The notes: generated from the sequence alone by a model not told the origin. 64,000 nt of DNA from Microbacterium mangrovi (GCF_000802305.1 NZ_JTDK01000020.1:1-64000), one strand, 5' to 3'. Numbered from the stretch's first letter, positions 23,608-32,649 are shown. Program-made: numbers and translations.

Positions 23608-24447
23608 TCAGGACACCCAGGGAGAGACCGCCCACGTGATGCGGGCGAGGGAGGCCTGTCCGGTCAGCGACGGGTGGAAGTAGTCCGTGGTCGAGATCTC
23701 GGACTTCGAGAAGGCGTAGTTCGCGACCGCGCCCTTGTCCCACGTGCAGGTCGTCACGGCCTGGCAGGCGGCCGCGAGCACCGCGTTGAAGTCGTCCACC
23801 CGCTGCTGGACGGCGGCGCGGCGCGCGACGTCCGCCGCGCTGGTGCTCGTCGGGTTCGCCAGCATCGACTTGCACACACCCAGGAGCGCCCACACGAACC
23901 GGGCGCTGAAGCTGCCCTTCTCGAGGTTGTAGAGCCGCATCAGGCTCGGGATGCTCGCCACGAAGATGTGCGCGGTGCCGGCGTTGCGCAGCGTCGTGAG
24001 CGCGGCGGTGACGTTCGCCTGGAACGTCGCGGTCGGGGTCATCGTGCTGACCGACGAGGTGCAGGCGTCGTTGGCGCCCATCTCGATCGTGACGTACTGG
24101 GCGCCCTGACTCACCGCCGTCGCAGCCTGCCCGGGAAGAGCGGCGGACGCGGCACCGGACACCGCATCGTTGTACGCGACCAGCCCGGTGTCGCCGGCGA
24201 GGCGCAACCGGGTCGCGTGGGACTGGACGGTCGTGTTCGTGCCGGTGGACCAGCTGTTGGCCGGACATGACGACAGCGACGAGCACGTCGTGGCCGCCTG
24301 CGTGATCGAGTCGCCGAGAGCGGCCATCTTGGCCGGGTAGCTCGGCGCCGCGGATGCCCCTCCCGCGGTGAACACGAGTGCGACGACGACGACCGCGCTT
24401 GCGGCCGCGGCCGCGACGGATCGAGCGAATGATGGACGTGCGCGCAT
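23608..24447 (-). CDS. Secreted SGNH/GDSL-family esterase or lipase
   Basis: 279 residues. Signal peptide of ~33 residues with a long hydrophobic stretch and ASA-AP as a plausible cleavage site. SGNH blocks: GDSIT (nucleophile S47), EMGANDACTS (block III Asn) and DYFHPSLTGQ (catalytic Asp/His). It resembles the Streptomyces secreted lipase group with extra Cys pairs (CSSLSSC, CQAVTTC) that may form disulfides. Convergent with the LMF1-like gene with 3 bp between stops, an intriguing pairing of a lipase-type enzyme and a lipase maturation factor relative. Confidence 0.9.
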   Translation of the reverse strand: MRARPSFARSVAAAAASAVVVVALVFTAGGASAAPSYPAKMAALGDSITQAATTCSSLSSCPANSWSTGTNTTVQSHATRLRLAGDTGLVAYNDAVSGAASAALPGQAATAVSQGAQYVTIEMGANDACTSSVSTMTPTATFQANVTAALTTLRNAGTAHIFVASIPSLMRLYNLEKGSFSARFVWALLGVCKSMLANPTSTSAADVARRAAVQQRVDDFNAVLAAACQAVTTCTWDKGAVANYAFSKSEISTTDYFHPSLTGQASLARITWAVSPWVS

Positions 24448-24510
24448 GGTGACCCCCAGAGTCGAGCGCCGACGGGGTCACCGACGATCCCGCCGTTCGG
24501 CGGCATCCTA

Positions 24511-24542
24511 CGCCCCCGCATCCGCAAGCGATACGGGGCGTC
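24511..24542 (-). terminator. Hairpin behind the amino-acid permease gene
   Basis: ACGCCCC and GGGGCGT arms (7 bp) enclose an imperfect inner stem and the loop CGCAAGC. It lies directly after the stop at 24546 (minus strand). Confidence 0.45.
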
Positions 24543-24545
24543 GCG

Positions 24546-26132
24546 TTACTTCTCCTCGTCGCGTTTGCGGAAGATGGCCGGGGGGTTCTCGGTGGCGGGG
24601 CGTTCGGCGACGACGGGGAACTTGCCGGTGTGTCCTTCGCGGGCGGCGGCGGCTTGCTGGATGCGTCCGCGGAACGTGTACCAGCCGATGATCAGCAGCG
24701 GGATGATGACGATCAGGGACGCCAGCACCCACCGCCCGGTGGGGGTGAACGCCATGGTGACGAGCACGAACGCGAGGAACGCGAGGGTCAGCCACGCGGT
24801 GAACGGGGCACCGAACAGGCGGAACGCGGGGCGTTGGATGCGGCCCTGGTTCGCCCATCGGTGCAGTTGCATCTGACACAGGATGATGGTCGCCCAGCCG
24901 CCGATGATGCCCAGCGCGGACACGTTCAACACGATCTCGAACGCCTGCTGCGGCACGACCGCGTTCAACCCCACCCCGAGCAGGGTGATGCAGGAGGTGA
25001 GCAGGATGCCACCGTACGGCACCCCGTTGCGACTCATCCGCATCGTGAACACCGGTGCGGACCCGTTCACCGCCATCGACCGCAGGATACGGCCGGTGGA
25101 ATACAGGCCCGCGTTCAGGCTCGACATCGCCGCGGTCAGCACCACGAAGTTCATGATCGACGCCGACACCTCCCCCGCCTGCGGGGAGCCGATGTGGGAG
25201 AAGAACGTGACGAACGGGGACTCGTCCGCCGAGTAGGTGTTGTACGGCAGCAGCAGCGACAGCAGCAGCACCGAACCGACGTAGAAGATCGCGATCCGGA
25301 TCACGACCGTGTTCACCGCGCGCGGCATGATCTTCTTCGGCTCCGCGGTCTCCCCCGCCGCGGTGCCGACCAGTTCGATCGCCGCGTACGCGAACACCAC
25401 CCCGCTGATCGCCAGCAGCGGCGCGAACGCCCCCATCGGGAACCAGCCCCCGTTGTCGGCGATCACCGTCAGCCCGGTCGGACCGACGTCGGTGTGTCCG
25501 ACGAACAGCAGGAAGATGATCCCGATGATCAGGAACACCACCAGCGCGGCGACCTTGATCAGCGCGAACCAGAACTCCATCTCCCCGAACACCCGCACCG
25601 ACACCAGGTTCAGCGACAGCACCACGATCAGCGCGACCAGCGCGATCGCCCACTGCGGCACCGCCTGCAGGAACGGCACGTACGGCGCCCAGAACTTCAC
25701 GTACAACGCCACCGCGGTGACATCCACGATCGACGTGAACGCCCAGTTCAGGAAGTACAGCCAGCCCGCCGTGTACGCCATCTTCTCGCCGTAGAACTCC
25801 CGCGCGTACGACACGAACGACCCCGACGACGGACGATGCAGCACCAGCTCGCCCAGCGCACGCAGAATCAAGAACGCGAAGAACCCGCACACCGCATACA
25901 CCAGCACCAGCGACGGACCCGAGGATGCCAGGCGCCCGCCGGCCCCGAGGAACAGACCCGTGCCGATCGCACCGCCGATCGCGATCATCTGAATCTGACG
26001 CGGCCGCAGAGTCTTGTGGTACCCCTCCTCCTCGTTGGAGAAGTCCTGCGCCGCCAGCATGACGTCGCCGACGAGTTCCCGCGAGTTCTCCAGCGCCTGC
26101 TCCGGATCGTGATGCGGATCGTTGATGGCCAT
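24546..26132 (-). CDS. Amino-acid permease (APC superfamily, AnsP/GABA-permease type)
   Basis: 528 residues, about 12 membrane helices. The N-terminal HKTLRPRQIQMIAIGGAIGTGLFLGAGG is the AAT-family signature, and GGWATIILCQMQLHRW is in the late part. Closest in look to L-asparagine/GABA permeases; the substrate is inferred only to be an amino acid. The start at 26132 is fixed by GGAGGGAACGACG. The leader holds a 24-bp palindrome touching the ribosome-binding site and a pair of TTGAGTA repeats. Confidence 0.88.
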   Translation of the reverse strand: MAINDPHHDPEQALENSRELVGDVMLAAQDFSNEEEGYHKTLRPRQIQMIAIGGAIGTGLFLGAGGRLASSGPSLVLVYAVCGFFAFLILRALGELVLHRPSSGSFVSYAREFYGEKMAYTAGWLYFLNWAFTSIVDVTAVALYVKFWAPYVPFLQAVPQWAIALVALIVVLSLNLVSVRVFGEMEFWFALIKVAALVVFLIIGIIFLLFVGHTDVGPTGLTVIADNGGWFPMGAFAPLLAISGVVFAYAAIELVGTAAGETAEPKKIMPRAVNTVVIRIAIFYVGSVLLLSLLLPYNTYSADESPFVTFFSHIGSPQAGEVSASIMNFVVLTAAMSSLNAGLYSTGRILRSMAVNGSAPVFTMRMSRNGVPYGGILLTSCITLLGVGLNAVVPQQAFEIVLNVSALGIIGGWATIILCQMQLHRWANQGRIQRPAFRLFGAPFTAWLTLAFLAFVLVTMAFTPTGRWVLASLIVIIPLLIIGWYTFRGRIQQAAAAREGHTGKFPVVAERPATENPPAIFRKRDEEK

Positions 26133-26148
26133 CGTCGTTCCCTCCTCC

Positions 26149-26172
26149 GAGGCCGCCGACGTCGGCGGCCTC
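26149..26172. repeat. 24-bp perfect palindrome next to the permease ribosome-binding site
   Basis: Two 12-bp halves (GAGGCCGCCGAC / GTCGGCGGCCTC) form a perfect palindrome that ends 1-2 nt before the GGAGG of the permease. As RNA it would form a ~9-10 bp hairpin; as DNA it could bind a dimeric regulator. Confidence 0.75.
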
Positions 26173-26229
26173 CCCATCATGGCGCCGGATCGTTGCCGCC
26201 ACCACCCGCCCCGCGGCTTTTCGCCCGCT

Positions 26230-26257
26230 TTGAGTATCGCGAGACCGAAATTGAGTA
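26230..26257. repeat. Tandem TTGAGTA repeats upstream of the permease
   Basis: TTGAGTA at 26230-26236 and 26251-26257, 21 bp apart (two helical turns), in an AT-richer part of the gap between the permease and the DUF4190 gene. Candidate operator. Confidence 0.5.
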
Positions 26258-26306
26258 GTGGGCTGCCCGGATCCGTGCAGCGCACCGTCGCATCCGTGTC
26301 GATCGC

Positions 26307-26312
26307 TACGAT
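26307..26312 (+). promoter_or_regulatory. Probable -10 box of the DUF4190 gene
   Basis: TACGAT, giving a short leader that contains AGGAGG at 26328-26333. Confidence 0.45.
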
Positions 26313-26338
26313 GGACATCCGATCATCAGGAGGATGCC

Positions 26339-27340
26339 GTGTCCGACGACCGCCCCACGGAAGAGCCCGAACCGACCGGCGTGCCGGCTCCCCGCACTCC
26401 CGAGGAGCCCGTCGCCCCCGACGCGCATCCGACGACGCCGCTGCCGCCGTTCGGCGACCAGCCGACGGAGCCATTCATGCCCGCCGCGGCTCCGGTGCCG
26501 CCGCCCGTCCCGCCCGCCGGCTACGTGCCGCCCGCCATGCCCGTCCCGCCGCCCGCGCAGCCCGGGGCACCCACGGCCCCCGACGCCGGCTGGGCAGAGG
26601 TGTGGTCGCCCGGGCAGACGCCGGAGTGGCACGACGCCCAGTTCACGACGGGCGGCGTCGCGACCGCCCCGTCGCGCCGGGGACTGGCCGTCACCGCACT
26701 GATCATCGGCATCGTGGCGGTCGTGGTGGCCCTCCTCGGGTTCATCCCGATCGTGGGCTTCGCGTTCCTCGGCCTCGGCGGCCTGCTGGGTGTGGTCGCG
26801 CTCGTCCTCGGCATCATCGCGGTGTCGTCGAAGAACCGCGAGGGCCGCGGGATGGGCATGACCGGGCTGATCCTCGGCGCGCTCGGCGTGCTGCTGTCGA
26901 TCGTCGCGATCGTCGCCCAGCTGCTCTTCCTCGCCGCGATCGCGAGCACGGGCGGCACGTCGACTTCGTCCTCCTCTTCATCCCAGGTCGCGCCGACCCC
27001 GGAGGCGGGCGCCAGCACGGCCCCCACCCCGCAGGCGTCCCCCACCGCGACCGGCACGTACGACGAGAAGGCCTATCTCGCGGCCGTCAAGCCGCAGCTG
27101 CTCGCGCTTTGGCAGACCATCCGCCCGGACGCGACCTCCCTGCCCTTCGACGACGAGTTCCTCATCACGGCCGGTCAGGAGATCCAGTCGAACAGCGGCA
27201 GTGCGAGCGACCTGGCATCGATGCGGGACGCCTTCGTGAGCGCGGCGGTCGGCCAGAGCAAGGGTGTGCTGTCCGAGGCCAAGGCGGGCGAGATCTTCGA
27301 CATCCTCGCGTCCGCGGCGAACGCCCACCTGGCCGGATAA
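26339..27340 (+). CDS. DUF4190-type membrane protein with Pro-rich N-terminus
   Basis: 333 residues. Cytoplasmic Pro/Ala/Glu-rich N-terminus (~1-110, many PPAP-type runs), then two hydrophobic DUF4190-like segments (VTALIIGIVAVVVALLGFIP..., LILGALGVLLSIVAIVAQLLF), a Ser/Thr/Pro linker with six consecutive Ser, and an extracellular C-terminal domain ~ last 90 residues that looks like DUF732 (AYLAAVKPQ...). GTG start is fixed by AGGAGG 5 nt upstream. Function unknown; envelope-associated. Confidence 0.8.
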   Translation: MSDDRPTEEPEPTGVPAPRTPEEPVAPDAHPTTPLPPFGDQPTEPFMPAAAPVPPPVPPAGYVPPAMPVPPPAQPGAPTAPDAGWAEVWSPGQTPEWHDAQFTTGGVATAPSRRGLAVTALIIGIVAVVVALLGFIPIVGFAFLGLGGLLGVVALVLGIIAVSSKNREGRGMGMTGLILGALGVLLSIVAIVAQLLFLAAIASTGGTSTSSSSSSQVAPTPEAGASTAPTPQASPTATGTYDEKAYLAAVKPQLLALWQTIRPDATSLPFDDEFLITAGQEIQSNSGSASDLASMRDAFVSAAVGQSKGVLSEAKAGEIFDILASAANAHLAG

Positions 27341-27355
27341 ACGCCCCGGGCGGCG

Positions 27356-30340
27356 TCAGACGGCGTCGACCGTCGCGCGCTGCTCGATGCGGCTCGGCCC
27401 GTGCGACCCGGCCGTCACCCGCAACTGCGCGGGCAGCTGCTCACGCATCGCCTCGACATGGCTGATCACGCCCACCGATCTCCCGCCGTGCCGCAGGGTC
27501 TCGAGCGTGTTCATCGCGATCTCGAGGGTCTCGGCGTCGAGCGAGCCGAACCCCTCGTCGACGAAGAGGGTGTCGAGCCGGATCCCGCCGGCCCGCGCCG
27601 TGACGACGTCGGCGAGACCGAGCGCGAGCGCGAGGGATGCCAGGAAGGTCTCTCCTCCGGAGAGGGACGCCGCGGCGCGCGGCACCCCGGTGAAGGCGTC
27701 CATGACTTCGATGCCGAGACCGGAGGCGGCGCCCCGCGCCGCGCGCGCGTCGGTGTGCACGAGCCGGTAGCGACCCGAGGACATGTCGTCGAGGCGCACG
27801 TTCGCCTGGGCGACGATCTCTTCGAGCTCGGCCGCGAGCACGAACGCCTCGAGGGTCATGCGGTGGGTGTTCGCGCCGCGGCCGCCGATCGCGTCGGCCA
27901 GCGCGGCGATGCTCTCGGCTTCGGCGACGAGCGGCCCGACGGACTCGGCCTGGGTGCTCGCCCGCCGGTGGACGTCGTCGAGGGTCGCCGCGGTGCTCGC
28001 CGCACGGGCACGACGTTCGACCGCGTCCCGGTAGTCGCGGTCGGCCGCATCCAGCCGTGCCTGCAGCACGGCCAGGTCGACCGGCTCCTCGGGCAGCATG
28101 CGCAGTTCGAGGTCGAGCAGCCGCGCCCGCGTGGCGGCGAGCTTCTGCCCGTGCTCGTCGACCCGGGCGGCGAGGCTCGTGCGCGTCTGCTCGTCGCGCA
28201 GTGCTGCCGCGGCAGCATCGGCATCGGCGAAGCCGGACGATTCGATGCGCTGCACGAGGTCGGCGCGGGCCTCCTCCGCGGCCGCGCGGGTGACCGTGAG
28301 CGTGCGAAGCGCCGCGATCACCGACGTCGCCGACGTGCGCAAGGCGCTCGTCTCGGCGATGCGTGCGGCGACGCTCGACGCGCTGCCGCGCGCCTCGTCG
28401 ACACGGCGCTCGGACGCCTGCACGGCCGCCCCCTGCGCGGCATGCTCGGCGCTCAGCGAAGCGATCTGCTCGGACAGCGCGTCGCGACGCTGCATCGCGG
28501 CGGTCTGGCGGGCGTCGAGCTGCGCCCGCTCAGCGGTCAGGGCATCACGACGGGCACGCTGCTCGGCAGCCGTGCTCGCCTGGGCACGAAGCGTCGCGAG
28601 GCTCTCCTCGAGGTGCGCGACCGTGGCGCCGCCGGAGCGTTCCGCGAGCTCGTTGCGCCGGGTGCGGGCGGCATCCGCGGCCTGCTGCGCCCGCGCCTCC
28701 GCCTCGCGTCGCTCGGCGCGATCACCCTCCGCGGCGGCGACCGCGGCGTCGGTGATCGGCTGGGCCGGCGGCTGCGCGGGCCGCGGGTGCTCCACCGCCC
28801 CGCACACCGCGCACGGCTCCCCGGGGCGCAGCTCGGCGGCGAGTTCGCCGGCATGGTTCTGCAGGCGCTGCTGCAGCAGGACCACGACGGCGCGACCGGC
28901 CGCATCCGCGCGCTCCGCGGCTGCCGCGTACACGCGCTCGGCGCGCTCGACCTGCTGCTGGGCCGCGACGAGCTCGTGCGCGGCGGCGAGCTTGGCCGCC
29001 CCCTCCTCGATGCGCAGCAGCAGCCCCGCTTCGGCGCCCGCCGCCTCGGATGCGGCGGTGATCTGCTCGTCGAGTTCGCCCAGCCGGTCGGGGGCGCTCT
29101 TCAGCTCCGCTTCGATCTGGTCCCGTTCGGCCCGGAGGTCTCCGATGCGAACGGTCAGCTGCGCGATCTGGTCGCGCGCGGCCGGCAGGCCCTTTTCGAG
29201 CTGATCGATCTCCTGCCAGGCCGAGAGCTGCGCGATCCATCGATCGACGTCGCTCTGCAGCTGCGCGTCGGTCGCGTCGGCATCCGGGTATCCGGTCGCC
29301 GCCAGCAGCGCACGGGCATCCGTCGATCGGCGCTGGGCCTCGAGCAGCTCGGACGAGCGCCGCGCGTCGACCTCGATCGTGGCGCGAAGCGCCTCGGCGG
29401 CCTGTGCGTCGGCGAGTTCGCGCCGCGCGACGGCGATCTCGGCGGCATCCGCTTCGAGCTCGGCCAGGCGCACCCGCTCGGTGCGCAGGTCGGACTGGGC
29501 CTCGGCGGTCTGCTTGCCCTCCCCGAGGGTGAGCTCCGCCCAGGTGCGCAGCTTCTGGGCCTGCTCGACCGCGGCCTCGCTGGTCTCGACCAGGTGCCGC
29601 GCCCGATCGCACGCAACGGCGAGCGCGGCGACCCTCTCGGCAATTGACGCCGCCTCGGCGCCCAGGGGCTGCGCGCCGGCGAGCTGCTCGCCGTGCGCGA
29701 GCAGCAGCTCCAGCGCCACCTTCGCCTTCTCGACGCCGTCGGCCGCCGCCTTGCGTCGGTCGGCGAGCGCGCGCGCATAGTCTTCGTACCGCCGCGTGCC
29801 GAACAGCGTGCGCAGCACCGCCTGACGCTCGTCGTTGCCGGCGAGCAGGAACTGCGCGAAGCGCCCCTGCGCGAGCAGGATCACCTGGAGGAACTGCTCG
29901 CGGGTGAGCCCGAGCACCTCGCTCAGCAGCAGGCCGACGTCGCGCGGGCCCGACGCCCGGCCGACCCACCGCCCCTGGACGAACTCGTCGAGCTGCGCGC
30001 GCGGCTTGACCGGCGTCGTGCCCTCGCCGCGCCGCTTCGGGCGGTCGTACTCCGGCGAGCGGGTGACGCGCAGCCGCCGGTCGCCGATCGAGAACTCGAG
30101 CCGCACCTCGGTGGGGTCGTCGGGCGCGCAGTGGTCGCTGCGCAGCCCCTTGTCGGACGATCCGTACCGCGGGACGCGGCCGTACAGCGCGAAGCAGACG
30201 CCGTCGAGGATGCTCGACTTGCCCGCGCCCGTGCGCCCGGTGATGAGGAAGACGCCGTCGTCGTCGAAGGCATCGAAATCGACCACCTGGCGATCGCGGA
30301 ACGGGCCGAATCCCTCGAGCTCGAGTCGATGCAGCCTCAT
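27356..30340 (-). CDS. sbcC: SbcC/Rad50-type ATPase of the SbcCD nuclease
   Basis: 994 residues. ABC ATPase with Walker A GRTGAGKSS at 35-43, long Ala/Glu/Arg-rich coiled coils, a central zinc hook CAVC near 510, and a C-terminal signature SLSGGETFLASLALALGLAD with Walker B DTLFVDEGFGSLD. With SbcD it opens hairpins and DNA ends during repair. Its start overlaps the sbcD stop by 4 nt. Confidence 0.94.
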   Translation of the reverse strand: MRLHRLELEGFGPFRDRQVVDFDAFDDDGVFLITGRTGAGKSSILDGVCFALYGRVPRYGSSDKGLRSDHCAPDDPTEVRLEFSIGDRRLRVTRSPEYDRPKRRGEGTTPVKPRAQLDEFVQGRWVGRASGPRDVGLLLSEVLGLTREQFLQVILLAQGRFAQFLLAGNDERQAVLRTLFGTRRYEDYARALADRRKAAADGVEKAKVALELLLAHGEQLAGAQPLGAEAASIAERVAALAVACDRARHLVETSEAAVEQAQKLRTWAELTLGEGKQTAEAQSDLRTERVRLAELEADAAEIAVARRELADAQAAEALRATIEVDARRSSELLEAQRRSTDARALLAATGYPDADATDAQLQSDVDRWIAQLSAWQEIDQLEKGLPAARDQIAQLTVRIGDLRAERDQIEAELKSAPDRLGELDEQITAASEAAGAEAGLLLRIEEGAAKLAAAHELVAAQQQVERAERVYAAAAERADAAGRAVVVLLQQRLQNHAGELAAELRPGEPCAVCGAVEHPRPAQPPAQPITDAAVAAAEGDRAERREAEARAQQAADAARTRRNELAERSGGATVAHLEESLATLRAQASTAAEQRARRDALTAERAQLDARQTAAMQRRDALSEQIASLSAEHAAQGAAVQASERRVDEARGSASSVAARIAETSALRTSATSVIAALRTLTVTRAAAEEARADLVQRIESSGFADADAAAAALRDEQTRTSLAARVDEHGQKLAATRARLLDLELRMLPEEPVDLAVLQARLDAADRDYRDAVERRARAASTAATLDDVHRRASTQAESVGPLVAEAESIAALADAIGGRGANTHRMTLEAFVLAAELEEIVAQANVRLDDMSSGRYRLVHTDARAARGAASGLGIEVMDAFTGVPRAAASLSGGETFLASLALALGLADVVTARAGGIRLDTLFVDEGFGSLDAETLEIAMNTLETLRHGGRSVGVISHVEAMREQLPAQLRVTAGSHGPSRIEQRATVDAV

Positions 30341-31488
30341 GCCGTCGCCTCCGCGACGACGCGTTCGTCGATGACCTCGCTGAGCACGGCGCGCTCGGCG
30401 TCCGTCGCGGCGTGGCCGGCGCGCACGTGCGCCAGGAAGGCGTCGATCAGCTCGAGGTCGCCGCGGGTCTCGCGGACCCGGGCCACGTACGTGCGGGAGT
30501 CCGCGGAGGCCCCGCGCACCGGCGAGTGGACCACCATCGCGCAGTGCGGGAACCGCTCCTGCAGGCGCCGCATCGGATCGCGCTGCGGGAGCTCGTCGGT
30601 GTACTCCGCGCGCACCCAGGCGTCTTCCTCGCCCTCATACGCGGGATCGGTCAGCAGGGCGTCGAGCGTGTCGTGCAGGGTGCGCAGCGGACGCGGCACG
30701 GGCAGCTCGAGCCAGGCGACCTGGGCGAGGCCGGCCTCGTCGAGCTCGACGAGCCAGGACCCGCGCGGCTTGCTCTGCTCGCCGAAGCTGTAGTGCAGCG
30801 GCGCACCGGCGTACCGGACCCGGTCGCTCAGCCGCGCGCGCCCGTGGATGTGCCCGAGCGCGACGTAGTCCGGCCCGTCGAACGTCGCCAGCGGAACGAC
30901 GTCGAGGCCGCCCTGCTGGATGTCGCGCTCGAGGCTCGGCGTGGGCTCGACGCCGGCCGCGAAGCAGTGCGAGATCACGACCGACCGGTGCCCCGGCCGC
31001 GTCGCGGCATCCTGCCGCACCCGGTCCATCGCCACCGTGAGCACCTCGGCCTGCGTGCGCACGCCCGGCCACTCGTGGCGCAGCAGGGCCGGCTCGAGGT
31101 ACGGGATGCCGTAGAAGTCGACGGGCCCGTGCGCGTCGTCGATCGCTATCGGCGTGCCGACGGCCGCCGGGTCGGTGAGCACGTGGATCCCGTCGCGCAG
31201 CAGCCGCGCCTGGAACCCGAGCCGCGCGGCGGAATCGTGGTTGCCGCTCGTCGCGATCACCTGCGCCCCGGTCTCGCGGAGGGCGACCAGCGCGTCGGTC
31301 AGCAGGGTGTAGCAGTCGGCGGCCGGAACGGCGGAGTCGAACACGTCGCCGGCGACCACGACCACGTCGACGTCGTGCTCGCGCACCTGCGCCACCAGGG
31401 CGTCCAGCACGGTGCGCAGCGCAGCCAGGGTGGAATGCCCGTGGAAGGTGCGACCGATGTGCCAGTCGGAGGTGTGCAGGATGCGCAT
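30337..31488 (-). CDS. sbcD: SbcD/Mre11-type exonuclease subunit
   Basis: 383 residues. Calcineurin-like metallophosphoesterase motifs: TSDWHIGRTFHG, VAGDVFDS, ATSGNHDSAAR, ISHCFAAG and LGHIHGRARL. Two-metal nuclease partner of SbcC. ATG 31488 lies 6 nt after TAGCGT (leaderless), and the next gene is coupled by overlap. Confidence 0.94.
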   Translation of the reverse strand: MRILHTSDWHIGRTFHGHSTLAALRTVLDALVAQVREHDVDVVVVAGDVFDSAVPAADCYTLLTDALVALRETGAQVIATSGNHDSAARLGFQARLLRDGIHVLTDPAAVGTPIAIDDAHGPVDFYGIPYLEPALLRHEWPGVRTQAEVLTVAMDRVRQDAATRPGHRSVVISHCFAAGVEPTPSLERDIQQGGLDVVPLATFDGPDYVALGHIHGRARLSDRVRYAGAPLHYSFGEQSKPRGSWLVELDEAGLAQVAWLELPVPRPLRTLHDTLDALLTDPAYEGEEDAWVRAEYTDELPQRDPMRRLQERFPHCAMVVHSPVRGASADSRTYVARVRETRGDLELIDAFLAHVRAGHAATDAERAVLSEVIDERVVAEATA

Positions 31489-31494
31489 GAGACA

Positions 31495-31500
31495 ACGCTA
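31495..31500 (-). promoter_or_regulatory. -10 box of the sbcDC operon (leaderless type)
   Basis: TAGCGT on the minus strand, 6 nt before the ATG at 31488. Confidence 0.55.
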
Positions 31501-31576
31501 CGAGCCCCTTCCGACATCGGCCGCACGCCAGGCCGGTGCCGGGCATCCTGACCGCGCCGGCGCCCCCCGGATGCGC

Positions 31577-31582
31577 CAGAAT
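31577..31582 (+). promoter_or_regulatory. -10 box of the histidine phosphatase gene (leaderless type)
   Basis: CAGAAT, 6 nt before the GTG at 31589. Confidence 0.45.
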
Positions 31583-31588
31583 GAGCCG

Positions 31589-32257
31589 GTGCGCCTCTAT
31601 CTCGTCCGTCATGGCCAGACCGTCTTCAACGCGCTCGGGCGCACACAGGGCTGGTCGGACTCTCCGCTGACCGACGTCGGCCGCGCGACCGCGGCGCGGG
31701 TGGGCGCGAACCTCGTCGGGCTCGGCGAAGCCCCCTCGTTCGACGCCGCCTACGCGGCCGACATGGTGCGGCACGGCGAGACGGCCGCCCTGCTGCTCGG
31801 GGCGATGGCCGACGGCGTCCCGCTCGAGCGCACGGCGGGGCTGCGCGAGACGGGCTTCGGCGGCTACGAGGGCATGAAGGTGAAAGCGCTCTGGCGCCGG
31901 ATGGACGAGCATCTGCGCGACCGCGGAGACGCGCGGAAGGTGTTCGAACTGTCGCTGCGCGAGCGGATCGACCTGTTCCGCGACAGCAACCCCTCGCCGG
32001 AGCACGAGGCGGAGGGATACGCGGCGGCATCCACCCGGCTGCTCGGGGTCGCGGCGGGGATCGGCTCCGCCCACGCCGACGCCGAGCGCGTTCTCGCAGT
32101 CTCCAGCGGGATGGCGATCCTCGTGCTGCTGGACGCGCTGGGCATCGCCGAGCCGCCGCGGTTCCTGGAGAACGGGTCGGTGACCATCCTGGAGCGCGAC
32201 GGCGACCGCTGGACGGCGGTCGAGGTCGGCAGCACCCGCTTCGCCGACGGCGCCTGA
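31589..32257 (+). CDS. Histidine phosphatase family protein (phosphoglycerate mutase-like)
   Basis: 222 residues. RHG motif LVRHGQT at the N-terminus, AADMVRHGETAALLL, ETGFGGYEGMK (proton donor Glu region), and the late SSGMAILVLL where family members usually have SHG: Gly replaces His at the second catalytic His, which may alter or abolish activity. GTG 31589 from the -10 box; an upstream ATG at 31571 is out of the family pattern. Confidence 0.82.
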   Translation: MRLYLVRHGQTVFNALGRTQGWSDSPLTDVGRATAARVGANLVGLGEAPSFDAAYAADMVRHGETAALLLGAMADGVPLERTAGLRETGFGGYEGMKVKALWRRMDEHLRDRGDARKVFELSLRERIDLFRDSNPSPEHEAEGYAAASTRLLGVAAGIGSAHADAERVLAVSSGMAILVLLDALGIAEPPRFLENGSVTILERDGDRWTAVEVGSTRFADGA

Positions 32258-32261
32258 GCGC

Positions 32262-32573
32262 TCAGGCGGCGCGCAGGATGCCGGCGCGTTCGGGGTGCTT
32301 GTCGAACCACTCCGCGACGTACCAGCACATCGCGATGACCTGACGGTCGCCGCGCGCCTCGAGATCGGCGATCGCGCGGTCGGTGACGACCGCCGCGTAG
32401 CCGTGGCCCCGGAAGGTCGGGACGGTGAACGCCCGGGTCATCGACACCGTGCGCCCGTCGTCGCGGTAGTCGAGCACCGCGACCAGGGTGTCTCCGTCGA
32501 AGAGCGCGTAGCGCGAGGCATCCGCCTGGTTCTCGAACCGCAGCGTCTTCGGGTCGGGACTCACATCCGTCAT
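32262..32573 (-). CDS. GNAT-fold N-acetyltransferase-like protein (YjdJ type)
   Basis: 103-residue short GNAT: ASRYALFDGDTLVAVLDYRDDG, the acetyl-CoA loop TVPTFRGHGYAAVVTDRAI, and MCWYVAEWFDKHPE, typical of the small YidJ/YjdJ group that acts without a full GNAT fold. Target unknown. The start at 32573 lies 6 nt after TACGCT. Confidence 0.82.
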   Translation of the reverse strand: MTDVSPDPKTLRFENQADASRYALFDGDTLVAVLDYRDDGRTVSMTRAFTVPTFRGHGYAAVVTDRAIADLEARGDRQVIAMCWYVAEWFDKHPERAGILRAA

Positions 32574-32579
32574 ACCGCC

Positions 32580-32585
32580 AGCGTA
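32580..32585 (-). promoter_or_regulatory. -10 box of the GNAT gene (leaderless type)
   Basis: TACGCT on the minus strand, 6 nt before the ATG at 32573. The same hexamer and spacing precede the DUF4287 gene. Confidence 0.5.
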
Positions 32586-32606
32586 GGCCGCGCCGGGACG
32601 GCCGGG

Positions 32607-32637
32607 GCCGTAACAGTGCGTCATGGATGCCGTAACA
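32607..32637. repeat. Tandem GCCGTAACA repeats upstream of the leader peptide promoter
   Basis: GCCGTAACA at 32607-32615 and 32629-32637, same orientation, exactly 22 bp apart (two helical turns), ending 12 bp before the -35 box at 32650. This is the geometry used by OmpR/PhoB-type winged-helix activators, and the gene downstream encodes such a domain. Autoregulation is inference. Confidence 0.6.
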
Positions 32638-32649
32638 TGCGCGGACGAT

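Noticed and set aside
24630..26258. 542-residue His/Arg/Gln-rich ORF opposite the permease
   Set aside because: Composition artefact of hydrophobic codons read in antisense.
26950..27000. Serine-run (six Ser codons) as a possible slippage site
   Set aside because: Codons are mixed (TCG/TCC/TCT/TCA), so no homopolymeric DNA tract exists; it is a protein linker.
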